Below, piece after piece: positions 1-9,192 of a stretch of 19,133 bases of DNA; the stretch's first letter is position 1; the number at the start of each line of letters is the position of its first letter. The DNA lies in assembly GCA_019677205.1 (NCBI GenBank), contig JAAMXY010001124.1:1-19133 (forward strand), given 5' to 3'. The notes below the pieces were generated by a model that had not been told where the DNA came from, made no database searches, and worked only from the letters and a program-made list of their open reading frames with translations. The translations under genes were made by a program, and so were the position numbers. This DNA is from Pinguiococcus pyrenoidosus. Lineage: Eukaryota; Sar; Pinguiophyceae; Pinguiochrysidales; Pinguiochrysidaceae.

Positions 1-1251
1 TAGGTCTGCTGGAGTTCTCCGGCGGGGGCATTCCCACGCAACCTCTGCTGGTCCGCTCTGCGAAAGGCATCTCGCGCGCAGTTTGGGAGCTCATGGTGGC
101 CGAGCTGGCGCCGCAGGACAAAGATGGCGGCTACGCGCGGCCGGCGGACCCGTTCCGAAGCCCGCAGAACTTCGCGCCGCGCGCCGTGGACGGGTCCGCG
201 CCGTCGCCCACCGCTGTGATCTACTCGGGAAACCCCTGTCCGTGGTGCCACCGCATCGGACTAGCGCTGGCGGCTCGGAGAGTGCCCGACACCGTCGTCC
301 AGATGGTCTCCTTGGAGGACAATCCGATCAAGGCTTCGCGAGGAGGTAATGGCTCCCCCCATGCTCAGCAGGGGAACTGGCTGGTGCGGTGGAAATGACG
401 ACCGACTTGCCAGGCTGGGCTTTCGCGGAAGACCGGCCAGATCCGCTCTTCGGCCAGAAGGACCTTCGCGGCGTGTACGACAAGCTGCAGCCTGGCTTCG
501 TGGGCCGCTGCACCGCGCCCCTTGGCGTGGATGCGGAGAGCAAGCAGCCGATCTCCAACGAGAGCAACGACCTCATGAAGTTTGTGAATAGCCTGGACGT
601 AGGCGCTTTCGTAGACAGGAGCGGGCAAGCCTGGGAGGTCGAGCTGCGTCCGCCGGAGCTGCAAAGCCAGCTGGATGAGTGGGCGGCGCTGCTCTACTTC
701 GGCCTGAACAACGGGGTCTACCGCTGCGGCTTCTCGACGTCCCAGGAGGCGTACGAAAAGGCCGCAGAGAACGTGGCCGAGACCTTGGACCGGTAAGCAT
801 CGAACGGAAGCAAGCATGGGCATCTGGGCGCAGGTCTCACGCGTTGCGCAAGGGTTGAGGCCCGCCTCGGCGAGTCGAGGTTCCTGCTTGGCGACAAGAT
901 CACCGAGGCCGACATCCGGCTGTTCCCGACCATCATTCGCTACGACGGCGCATACTCGACCATCTTTAAGGTAGTTGCTGCCACGTCCTCTTGTCTGGAT
1001 TGGACCCGATCTCCATCATCATGAGTCGATTGGCGCAGTGCGGCTACCAGCGGATACAGAACCTCCCCAACACGAGCGGCTGGATGAAGGACGTGTACCA
1101 GTCCTTCGCGCGGGACACCATCGACATCCCGGACGCGGTCGCGTCGTACTACAAATGGCTCATCCCGTTGAACCCCAGCGGCATCATTCCGAGGCTGCCC
1201 GATCAAAAGCTGAACGAACCGCACGGCCGCGGTACAGACTCCCAAATGTAA
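1..1251 (+). CDS. S-glutathionyl-hydroquinone reductase (GST superfamily, ECM4/YqjG-like), 5' end missing
   Basis: This enzyme family uses glutathione to reduce glutathionylated hydroquinones through a catalytic Cys. Visible exons are 1-345 (frame open from the window edge), 414-792, 853-970 and 1039-1251. The introns are 68, 60 and 68 bp, with donors gtaatg, gtaagc and gtagtt. The spliced protein has a GGYARPADPFR segment and then NPCPWCHRIG, the thioredoxin-fold active site; the first Cys is the expected nucleophile. After that come KASRGGWAF across intron 1, DPLFGQKDL, RCTAPLG, the helical-domain hallmark NNGVYRCGFSTSQEAY, LLGDKITEADIRLFPTIIR, and a C-terminal NPSGIIP plus PHGR. This order is diagnostic of the glutathionyl-hydroquinone reductase family rather than ordinary omega GSTs. 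The N-terminus and any targeting peptide lie outside the window. The TAA stop overlaps a perfect donor, so the gene may instead end at 1393. It converges on the short-chain dehydrogenase gene. Family assignment is firm; substrate is unknown. Confidence 0.86.
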
Positions 1252-1482
1252 GTGTGCAGATCGGCCATGCTGGCCAGTGGAAGAAAGCACAAAAAACGTG
1301 TCCTCCTAACTCGGAGTGGACCCTCCTTTCCCTAGCTTCCATCTCCGGAAAAGCAAGGTGAAGCAGGCTGCTCAGGAGGCGGTGGTGGTGTAGGAGGAGC
1401 TGGCTGCTCTGTAGCAGGATTTTTCTTCTGAAGCCTTTGTTCAGCGATTGAGGGAGGCACGGTGCCAGCCTCCGGTACACTT

Positions 1483-3213
1483 TCAGCGTTGCAAGACGGC
1501 TGCTGTGGTCTTGAACTCGTCGCGATACTGATCAGCCCAGCGGTTCAAGGGTGCTCGCTTGTAGATGAGCTCGTCCGGCCATTGGACCCTCGTGCTGGCC
1601 TCGGGCAAGCTATCATCATCTGGCGGAGGTTGCAGAAGGACATGAGACCAAAGTAGAAAGCACCGCAACCTCGACAGCATGCCAACCTTTACAGACGATG
1701 CAGAATGGAGCGCCATTCTCCACGGCATCAAAAAGCATGTCAGCAACCTGCATTGCGGAGTTTCCGAAAATTAGCGAAGTAGCGAAGCCAGCGAACATCA
1801 TCGTTTGTCACATGCTCCTCGTGTCCGAACTTGGAACTGGTCGCACGTCACCTGATCTGCCGCGCTGGTCCCACCGGCTGCGTTCCTGCCCGCATCGGCG
1901 GTGCGACCTGAGGGGTAAGTATGATCCTCCTGAACACTGCTCGGGTCCCAACTGCTGCTGCTCAACGAGCGCTGGGACACCTTTCCGATCATGCTGGCAT
2001 GCCAGCTCGGAATCTATGTGAAAGGGGGGAGCAGCAGCAGCACGACAAGAGTCAGCTTGCGGTCCGTCTTCTACATATCTTCCTTCAGGGTGCCTCACCA
2101 GAAGGTGGACATTCACAGGGCAGGATTCGTAGGATGGTAGATTGCGGAGCGTGTGCTGCAAGCCTGCGCCGGCGATGATGAAGATTTTAGGCGGGTTAGC
2201 TCTCGTCGATTGCCCCGGCGGCACATCCGGCGAAGGTGGACTCGACCTTCTGTAAGGCGCTTCACAGCTGCCTTGGAGCAGTTGTATGCGGAATCCGCTG
2301 GCGGTACCGTGACGCCCTCTCTCGTTCCGACGTTCACGATGGCCGCGGCCTCGCCTTGTGCGATCATGTTCTCCGCGAAAAGCTGACAGCTGTAGACGAC
2401 GCCCCAGAAGTTGACATCCATTGTGAACTTCCATCGATCGATGCGCTCGATGCTCGAGGCACCGCTTGCGTTCGCCACACTAGCGCAGTTCACAAGGAAG
2501 TGAACCTTCTGAAATCGTCGAAAGGCCGTCTCTCTGCGGCAGACACAATTAGAGGTGCTGCCAACCGGGAGATCCCATCGGTCCCAACGCACCGGAGGGT
2601 CAGCACTTCGATCTCTTTGCTCACATCGGTCGGCGATACGACGATATCACTGTCAAGCGCTCCGATGGCCAGGCAGTCGCGACGGACTCGCTCGAGCTCT
2701 GCTCGCAAGGGGGAGGGAAGCAGTCAGCTGCCGTCATGTTGGCAAAGACCAGCATCGCATCGCGTCGCTTTCTTCCCGCACCTTCGCGGGACAGATCCGC
2801 CAGGACGACCTTCATGCCTCGTCCCGCACACTTCATCGCTATCGCCTTGCCAATGCCGCTGGCGGCACCAGTCACGACGGCCACCTTGCCCTCCAGCAGG
2901 ACGCCCGGCGACGCGATCAGCTCGGCCTCGGCGGAGCCTAGGGAGCAAAGACGTGCACAACTCAAATTCGGCTGCTTCGAGCACCTTGCCAGCAAGCCCC
3001 CCTGGCCTTCCTGCCCACCGCCGGCCCGACCATGACGAGAGGGAGCGCACCTGGTGCCTTGGCGAGCGGAGGGGGCGCTGCAGAGGCCGGAGAAGACCTG
3101 GGCGGCGGAGCTCTCCTCCTACGCAGCGAGGTGTACAACAGCGCCACGCCGGCGCCGGCCACCACGCCGCTCATGAAGAGGCGGAAAGGAGGCATGGACA
3201 CGTCGGTAGCCAT
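1483..3213 (-). CDS. membrane-anchored short-chain dehydrogenase/reductase (SDR), 8 exons
   Basis: This is a classical Rossmann-fold NAD(P)-dependent SDR; the substrate cannot be told. Exons on the minus strand are 3213-2985, 2937-2782, 2698-2593, 2533-2247, 2163-2099, 2013-1852, 1747-1687 and 1619-1483. They sum to 1203 bp, or 400 residues, and all phases match. Residues 10-34 form a hydrophobic segment followed by four Arg, read as an N-terminal membrane anchor or signal. The SDR core has TGAASGIG at 99-106 and Asp124 after the second strand, which favours NAD. NCAS replaces the usual NNAG at 179-182. Asn205 is present and YNCSK gives Tyr247 and Lys251. The catalytic Ser position, 13 residues before Tyr, is Thr234. 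The context TREGVTVPP, the AADQVADML segment and the C-terminal WADQYRDEF resemble a subgroup of SDRs ending in RW-x-P-x-Y motifs. Exon 5 is only 65 bp. The donor of intron 4 (gtcgag) is weak but keeps phase. An earlier Met (Met61) would drop the anchor. Confidence 0.85.
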
Positions 3214-3321
3214 GCTCGACACCGGAGACGGCGATAACGCCGGCGAAGAGAGCGGCGCCGCGGAGGTTTCCTCGCGCCCGCTAGTACGTTGCAGCCGGCG
3301 ATTTCCGTCCCAAACGCCACA
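3214..3321. promoter_or_regulatory. putative bidirectional promoter between SDR and TPR genes
   Basis: Only 108 bp separate the two divergent start codons, so both 5' leaders and core promoters must lie here, overlap, or extend into the neighbour's first exon. The stretch is GC-rich and shows no TATA box. The alternative is that the SDR starts at the downstream Met at 3033, which would leave 288 bp. Confidence 0.45.
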
Positions 3322-4532
3322 ATGCCACAGCTGCGGAGCGCCGTTGGCGCTCTCGCCCTCCTGGCCGCCACGTGGTCGGCAGAGGCGATGTCGCCGCTCG
3401 GGCGCCGCCGCGCTGTGGGCCTGGCGACGGCCTGGGGCGCGGGATTGGTGTCTGTCCGGCGTGCCGCTGACGCCGCCGAAGGGACTCTGGAGTTCGAGGA
3501 GCGGGTAAGACGCCGTCGGGAGCGGCTCGGCAGCATGCGAGGACCTGAGAGTGCGCGCAGGAGATCTCGGATGCCTACAAGAAGGCCCGCGCGGCGGAGA
3601 CGGCGACGCCGCCGGACTTCGACAAGGCCTTCCGCCTCTACGGCCGCCTGACCGCCGCCGCACCGGACAACGTGCTGGCTTGGGCCGGCCGGGGCAATGC
3701 TGCGGTGGGAGTGCAGAACCTGGAGGACGCGACCATGTCGTACTCAAAAGCTTTGGAGCTGGCAGGAGACAGGTAGGGCGGCAGAGCTGCTGGCGCAGCT
3801 GCTCGTCTTCGCCCTGAAGCCGAGCTTCTTGCCACGGCAGCTACCCCTCGACGACCTGGATCGTGAGGTTGAATCGGGGAGTGCTGTATCTCAACCTGGG
3901 CGAGGCGGAGAAGGCGCTCGAGGACCTGGAGAAGGCGGGTCAGGAGGCCCCGAGCAGTGGCGATGAGCGGCTTCTGCTGCTGCAGAACCGCGCGCTCACG
4001 TACGAGCGGCTTGGCATCTACGACAAGGCTGTCGAGGACTACCGATCCGCGCTGGCTCCAAAGCCAGGCAGCATCGAGCCCTGGTGGGAGCGCTACGCGC
4101 TCTGCCTTCTGCAAACGGGCGATGGCTTCAACGCCGTGGCCATCATGCGGCGCGTGGCCGCCAAATACGAGCTTGCTCCGGAGGTACACGAAGGGCCCTT
4201 CGAATGCCGATCCAGCAGCTGAGAAGCCTCACGCTCTTTCGCTTGCCAGCCTCAGGCTGCTCTCGCTGCTGTGGAAGCCTCTGCCGGGAGCATGGCCAAC
4301 GCGCTCAAGGCGTGGAAGTCGCTGCCGGAGCAGACCGTCGGCCTCTACACCGATGTCAAGTACGTGGACGAGAAGCTGCACTGGCCGCCGAAGGTCCTTG
4401 ACAGCTTGAAGAATGGTAAGTCGACGTGCAGCACGCCTTGGAAGGCCCCTCGGTAACCCCGCAGTGCTCCCAGTGGCTGAGCAGGCCAGGATCGAGAAGC
4501 GCGCGGCGGCGACCCTGACCGGCGGCTCGTGA
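3322..4532 (+). CDS. TPR-repeat protein, predicted thylakoid lumen, 5 exons
   Basis: This is a tetratricopeptide protein related to a conserved plastid TPR family of plants and algae. Such proteins act as scaffolds; no specific partner is known to me. Exons are 3322-3504, 3561-3772, 3841-4183, 4256-4415 and 4465-4532, totalling 966 bp and 321 residues with matching phases. Introns are 49 to 72 bp. The N-terminus has a hydrophobic signal (about residues 8-22), then three Arg at 28-30, a second hydrophobic run AVGLATAWGAGLV, and an ADA-AEG site near 50-54. This looks like signal peptide plus a twin-arginine lumen signal. TPR units follow: FDKAFRLYGRL with LAWAGRGNAAVG, LNRGVLYLNLGEAEKALEDL, LLQNRALTYERLGIYDKAVEDY, and WERYALCLLQTGDGFNAVAIM. 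The tail ALAAVEASAGSMANALKAW then LHWPPKVLDSL matches the conserved C-terminus of that family, where a WPP motif ends the domain. The gene is divergent from the SDR and convergent with the nine-repeat protein. Confidence 0.86.
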
Positions 4533-4855
4533 CGCAGTTGAGACCACGCCAGAAGCTCAAGCAGCAGAAGATGCTTCGTTCTGGAGCATTTACTCTCCTG
4601 GCCAACTCATCCACCCGCCTAAGCGATTCTTCATCACCTCGTCTCTCCTGTAACTTCATAGCAATCTACTCCCAATTTCCAAATCGGTGCGGCCAGAGGC
4701 CTTTCCCGAGCCCGAGTTCCTGCACTTGGATCGAAGCGAGCGTGCTCCTTTTCCGCCTCCTTTCCTTTTTGCAATGCAAACTTGCGGGGAGAAGGGAAAG
4801 CACAGCAACTAGTGGACGTAAACAACTAAACGTGCGGCTGCCTGGTGGGACGCTC
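4533..4855. other. intergenic region between convergent TPR and nine-repeat genes
   Basis: These 323 bp must hold both 3' untranslated regions and both polyadenylation sites. A TGTAA element lies at 4649-4653 on the plus strand, but the motif is too short to call. I see no conserved protein, RNA gene or repeat here. Confidence 0.5.
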
Positions 4856-5076
4856 CTAGATCTTCGCGACGCGTCTCAGGGAATCGCTCAGCTCGATGAG
4901 CTTGTCCTCTCCCCCCATCTCATATGCATCGATAGCCGCGTTGAGAACATCGTCCTCGTCAGTAAGCTTCTTAAGAAGATTCTCCATCTCACTCACCGAG
5001 ATGACCCCCTGGTTCTTCATCTCTGCCGCCACGCTCTCGACGAGGCGTGCCCTTGTCGGCCCGTCCAGGTGGAAAG

Positions 5077-5154
<78 letters not shown>

Positions 5155-8008
5155 TGTCGCCATGTCCGTCGTCGTTCGCTGCTGCCCGGCCTTGGTTCAT
5201 CTCTCGAAAGGTCTCGCTGACCGTCTTTCTCGCGAGACGCTTCAGTGTGTCCTGGAGGTCCTCGGAATCGCCCGTGAGGCGCAGAACCTCCAACGCGGCC
5301 CGCAGAATCGGGTCATCGCGGGCGATGCACAGGCGGAGGGCAGTGGTCTCGAGGGCGGATAGGTCCATGTCGTCCACAATCCTTTGAAACCTGGCCTGCA
5401 CGTCCCCTCCATCCTGCGGCGCGTCTTCTGCATCCTCCTCGCCGGTGTTCTCAGCCTGCGCTGGCGCCTCGGCATTGATGCCCCGCGTTGCGATGCGCTT
5501 CAAACTGTCCACTAGGTCTTCTAGGTCCTCGCTTTCTAACCACACGTCGAAGGCAGCCCCGACGCGGGCGTCCATTGACAGGGCCAGTCTAGTAAGCACG
5601 ACTACTTCGTGACGATCCAGCAGGCCACTCTCCCCGAGCGCATAGATATCCTCTACAGCCTTCTCCGCAAAGCGAGCCGCTGCATTCGCTAGCTCTTCTT
5701 GATCGCCCGCCGGTGCGACGCCATTTCCGTTGGTGGCAGCGAGACTGCCATGTGCAGGCTGGGCCTCGTGGATCCCGTTCGTTGTGGGAATCGGTCCACC
5801 TCCCCCGACGACCGCATCGCGACCATTCCGCTGCACCGCCTCCGGCGCGGGGGACGGACTGCCTGCTGGAGCGGCTCCAGCGCTCGCCGCGCGGGCGTTG
5901 TGCTTGGCGACCAGGACGAGGGTGTCGATCAAGTCCTCCACGTCGGTGCTTCCCGTGTCCTCGAAGACGTCGTAAGCTGCGAGGACCCGAGGATCTTCAA
6001 GGCCGATGTTGGCAACCAGGGCCGTCCCCTCCGCTTCCGTGAGCTTCTTCTCTTCCACGAGCATGAGCGCGAGAAGCTGCAGACGCTCCTTCACGTCCGC
6101 AAGGGGCACCTCCGACTGCTCGACAGGCATCGTGCCCGGCGGGATCTGGGAAGCCGTGAAGTGCCGGCTCGGGTCGAACCGCCCAGCCGTCGCCACTTCC
6201 GGAAGAAGCTGCTCCGCGTCGGCTTGTCCCGCGCCCGCTGCGGGCTGCGGTGCTGCCGCCAACTCCGCGACCCGGCGAGTGAGCGCGCTGAGCAGCCCAG
6301 CGATGTCCTTTGTGTTCAGATAACGCTGCGCGGCGAGAAGAAGAGGCGGGTCTTCGACTTCAACCGCTTGCATGAGCACCCGTGCTTCGTTGTTCCCGAT
6401 CTTCTGCCCCTCGAGGAGAAGCCGCAGCGTTTGGAAGAGGACCGCCTTTTGGTGCAGCTTGTCGGTGTGCCCCGCGGGCTCTTCTTCCTGCAGCGGCGAC
6501 GGCGCGGCAGCGCTTGCGTCCTCCCGAACCAGCCGCGCGAGGCGGAAGAGGGTGTCCAGGAAGTCATTCAGGTCCTCCTGGGCCTCGAAGACCTCCCAGG
6601 CAGCCTCCGGCAGGGAGGTTTCGCCCTTCTGACGCCCCTCGAGGAACATATCGCAAATCCTCACGCCGACCAGCGGCTGGAAGAAGCCCTGCTTGACGCA
6701 CGTCCAAACGACCCGCAAGAACGCGTCCGGAATGACACCCTGCCACCTCGTGGCTCCTTCGGCGACGGTAGCTTCTTCCGCCAGCCTCTTCGTGGCAAGG
6801 CGCTTGAGCGTGTCGTGCAGATCCAGGAGGTTGTGATCCCGGATGAAGTTGTACACGGCGGCGGTGAGGAAGTCGTCGTCCTGCTCGATAAGCCCCTTCA
6901 GCACGGACGCTTCTTGGACGTCGAGCTTGCCGTTCTGGAGCATGTCGTTGCACACGTTCGACAAGATCTCTCTCCGGGCAGCGACCAGCGATTCGTCATC
7001 ATTCCTCGTGTCTCCGGCCCCGGCTTCCGTAGATCCCAGCGCTACCTGGCCCTGGTCCGCCGACGCCCCCTGGCTTGCCCGCGGATCGGCCGGCGCATTC
7101 TCCTGCTGCGCGTTGGGGTCATTCACGGTGCGTACGACGCCAAGAAGGCTCTGGAGCAGGCCCTCGATGTTGTCGGTGGCGCGGAAGACCCGGCAGCTCT
7201 CCAGAAGGGGCGGATACCGCTGCAGGGAAAGATTGAACAGGAGCAGCTTCTCGGTCTCGTCAATCAGATTGTCGTCCTCCAGCAGCTCCGCCGCGTCGAT
7301 GAGGTCCATTTGCGTCTCAAGGATCTGGATCCCCTCGTCCGTCAGGGAGTTCTGCCCGATGTCCTTGATGAGGTTCGCCAGATGGTCGACATCCCGCAGG
7401 GTCTGCCCAACGAGAAAAGCGGCCACGATCACATTCACTTCCGATTCCACCATGCAGACGAGTTCGTGCCGCTCGTCGACCGTCACCAGGTCCTTCTCGT
7501 GCATCCGCTCCACGAAATTCATCATCTGGTTCTTGTACTCGATCGTAAGCCGCTCGTCGGAATCCTGGGACGTGTTCTGCGCAGCCGATGCATTCCCCGA
7601 CGCTGCAGCCTGGGCCACGCTCTGCGCGACCTCTTCGTCCACCTCGTGAGGCGCCGGAGACTCGATCGGAGCGGAAGGCGGCATGGCCTGCTCGGGCGGC
7701 GCAATCGGCAGCGCCTGAATGACGTCGGCGGCCTTGGCGTCGCCTACCAGCGGCGCGCTCTCGCCTTCCAGCAGGATGTTGTACGGGCCATTCTGGGCGA
7801 AGAAGGATGGCATGTGGCACAGGAGACTCAGGGGCATCAGCTCCTGGGTCACCGAGCTCTGGAAGCCTCGAATGGCCGAACCCGTTGGCAGGTGAAACGC
7901 CGTCTCGAGCAAGCCCGCAAGCTCCGCCGGCGCTAGGCCAGGGAAGAGCGTAACGGTGTGCACTTTTCCATTCCGCGCGATCTGAATGGCCTGCGTCGTT
8001 GCGCTCAT
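4856..8008 (-). CDS. large protein of about nine unnamed ~60-residue helical repeats with a compact N-terminal domain
   Basis: I do not recognise a named family. One uninterrupted frame encodes 1050 residues from the first in-frame ATG (MSATTQ); the 16 codons upstream contain no ATG. Residues about 5-82 form a compact domain (IQIARNGKVHTVTLFPGL, later MPLSLLCHMP and YNILLEG) that looks like a small beta-rich, perhaps beta-grasp, fold. A Pro/Ala/acidic linker follows. Then come about nine divergent units near residues 160-218, 232-292, 345-408, 423-495, 520-585, 637-703, 778-842, 870-930 and 985-1048. Each has two predicted helix pairs and a recurring pattern: an acidic or polar turn with Glu, then Leu-rich helix, Asp-Asp or Glu-Asp, Leu/Val-x-Ala-Ala, and a final Asp-Leu-x-Asp-x-Leu-x-Arg-Leu-Ala. 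Examples are DLHDTLKRLATK and DLQDTLKRLARK. Linkers between units are low complexity; one is an Asn-Gly run encoded by a microsatellite. No membrane span or catalytic motif is seen. The protein is probably a soluble scaffold (inference). It is intronless in its coding part, unlike most neighbours. Confidence 0.88.
5078..5149. repeat. hexanucleotide microsatellite (GTTGCC)12, coding Asn-Gly run
   Basis: Twelve perfect tandem copies of gttgcc are followed by two degenerate copies (gttgct, gtcgcc). On the minus strand they read ggcaac and stay in frame within the nine-repeat protein, giving alternating Gly-Asn between the eighth and ninth helical repeats. Copy-number change would alter linker length without shifting the frame. 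Confidence 0.95.
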
Positions 8009-8017
8009 GGTCCGGAA

Positions 8018-8060
8018 CCTGCCACGAGGAAGGAAAGGAAGGCGCCAAAAAAACACAAAA
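8018..8060 (-). promoter_or_regulatory. possible 5'-leader intron acceptor ahead of the nine-repeat gene
   Basis: Reading the minus strand, a long pyrimidine tract (runs of T, then ttcctttccttcctc) ends in gtggcag, 11 bp before the chosen ATG at 8008. This is a strong acceptor for a leader intron. No convincing donor was pinned down upstream, so the first exon is unknown. A coding upstream exon cannot be excluded. Confidence 0.35.
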
Positions 8061-9090
8061 AAAATCAGTCAAAGCGCTGTCGTCCCGGATTCCGCGTCGC
8101 ATTCGTCCTCCAAGGCGCTTGCACGCCCTCGGGTCATTGTATCGTTCGTAGCAGTGCCCCTCGCAAAGCAGAAAACAGACTAGAGACCATCGGAATCCGT
8201 CGTGAAAGGCAAGGCCATCGCCAATGAGCAGAAAGGATTCGGACGGCGGCGTTTCCGAGGCCGCAAACCGACGCATTCAGCGCTCTTATTGCACAAGCTC
8301 CTCTCTCCCACATCTTCACTCGACTGCGTAGCCTTGCAGGCCTCTTTCCGCAGCTGACTGTGGCTCCACTTTCCACTGCGGGGCGGATCGCTTTGGGCCG
8401 CTTCTTCGCACCTTCCTCAGGGTCAGCTGAGCACCGAAGACGCGCCGTGAGCGCCCTTAAGCGTCCACTCCTGGTCTCGTCCAGGCAGCGCGCGCGTCTG
8501 GGCCGAGGCGAGCTTTCAAGTGGGCAACTACGGACGCGGGAAGTTCAAATAATCGGGAACTGGAAAGAGGCGCCAAACGAGTATGAAGTGAGAGAAACTC
8601 AAAAAAATCCGTGTCAATCCCCGCGATGAACGGGTGCAGGAAAGAAGTGAAATTTTGAAATGACTCCTTGGAGCAGTGCAGGTGCCATAATTCATGCGGT
8701 TTGCTTGGAGAAACCGTTTCGTTTTCAAAAATTTTGAGGGATGGCACGGGGAGAACAGAATTCGCCACAGCGAACGGTTGCGTAACGCCATCGTCGGCGA
8801 CGACTTCAGCTTCAGCCTGTCAGGATTTCAGAATTTCTGCCTACTTGATTTCATTGGTCGATCGACCTTCGATCCTCCACCTGATTTGCTTCGCCGACCG
8901 CCGACCAATCCCTTACACTGGCCATACGGCACAGTTCTAAGTTTTTCAATCAGCTTCGAAAGAGCAATGGAGCCTCCTATCGATTCTGCCTATCTCTCTG
9001 TTTGATTTTGCTTTTAGGCTCCCAACCAACCACAACCCTCCAAAATGTCGTAAAGTCGTGAAGTACCGTGATACTTACCCACCTTGCTCG

Positions 9091-9112
9091 GGTACCTACC
9101 TAGGTAGGTACC
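9091..9112. repeat. 22-bp perfect palindrome upstream of the oxidoreductase gene
   Basis: The arm ggtacctacct is followed directly by its exact reverse complement, with no spacer. The next flanking bases do not pair. It ends 80 bp before the oxidoreductase ATG, so it could be a binding site for a dimeric factor or a leader hairpin. Its role is unknown. Confidence 0.8.
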
Positions 9113-9192
9113 TCTTGTCCATCTTCCCGCGCAAAATCGTCTCATTCCGCCGCCGAAAACGCTGGCATTACCCTGTTGTCTTTGGCCCCAGC

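Larger units (their letters stand above)
8009..9192. other. gene-free divergent intergenic region, 1.2 kb
   Basis: This stretch lies between the start codons of the nine-repeat gene (minus) and the GFO/IDH/MocA oxidoreductase (plus), so it should hold both promoters and 5' leaders. It is less GC-rich than the coding parts. The short open frames in it match nothing I recognise and lack paired splice signals. It contains a 12-bp palindrome (ggtcgatcgacc, 8856-8867) and a 22-bp palindrome at 9091-9112. A good splice acceptor faces the nine-repeat gene at 8019-8021. Confidence 0.6.

Noticed and set aside
346-371. A 23- to 26-bp mini-intron in the hydroquinone reductase gene
   Set aside because: The same donor paired with the acceptor at 413 gives a normal 68-bp intron and restores the KASRGGWAF family sequence, so no tiny intron is needed.
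2236-3237. A 333-codon plus-strand frame over the SDR gene
   Set aside because: It lies antisense to well-supported SDR exons and has no conserved motif.
2962-3747. Extending the SDR N-terminus upstream of 3213 to an open frame reaching 3747
   Set aside because: The extension overlaps exons 1 and 2 of the TPR gene on the other strand and is Pro/Arg-rich low complexity with no domain. The ATG at 3213 directly precedes a credible membrane anchor.
4649-4653. TGTAA as a green-algal type polyadenylation signal after the TPR gene
   Set aside because: The motif is too short and is not consistently found after the other genes, so it supports neither a polyadenylation site nor a green-algal host.
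5699-7936. A 745-codon open frame on the plus strand opposite the nine-repeat gene
   Set aside because: It mirrors the codon bias of the real minus-strand gene, contains no recognisable domain, and its Arg/Leu/Val-rich composition is typical of an antisense shadow.
8360-9005. Several short plus-strand open frames in the divergent intergenic region
   Set aside because: None resembles a known protein, has a plausible splice partner, or shows the high third-position GC of the real genes.
9058-9192. Extending the oxidoreductase upstream of 9193 in the same open frame
   Set aside because: There is no ATG in that stretch, the Rossmann strand begins immediately after the ATG at 9193, and the upstream translation spans the palindrome with no conserved sequence.
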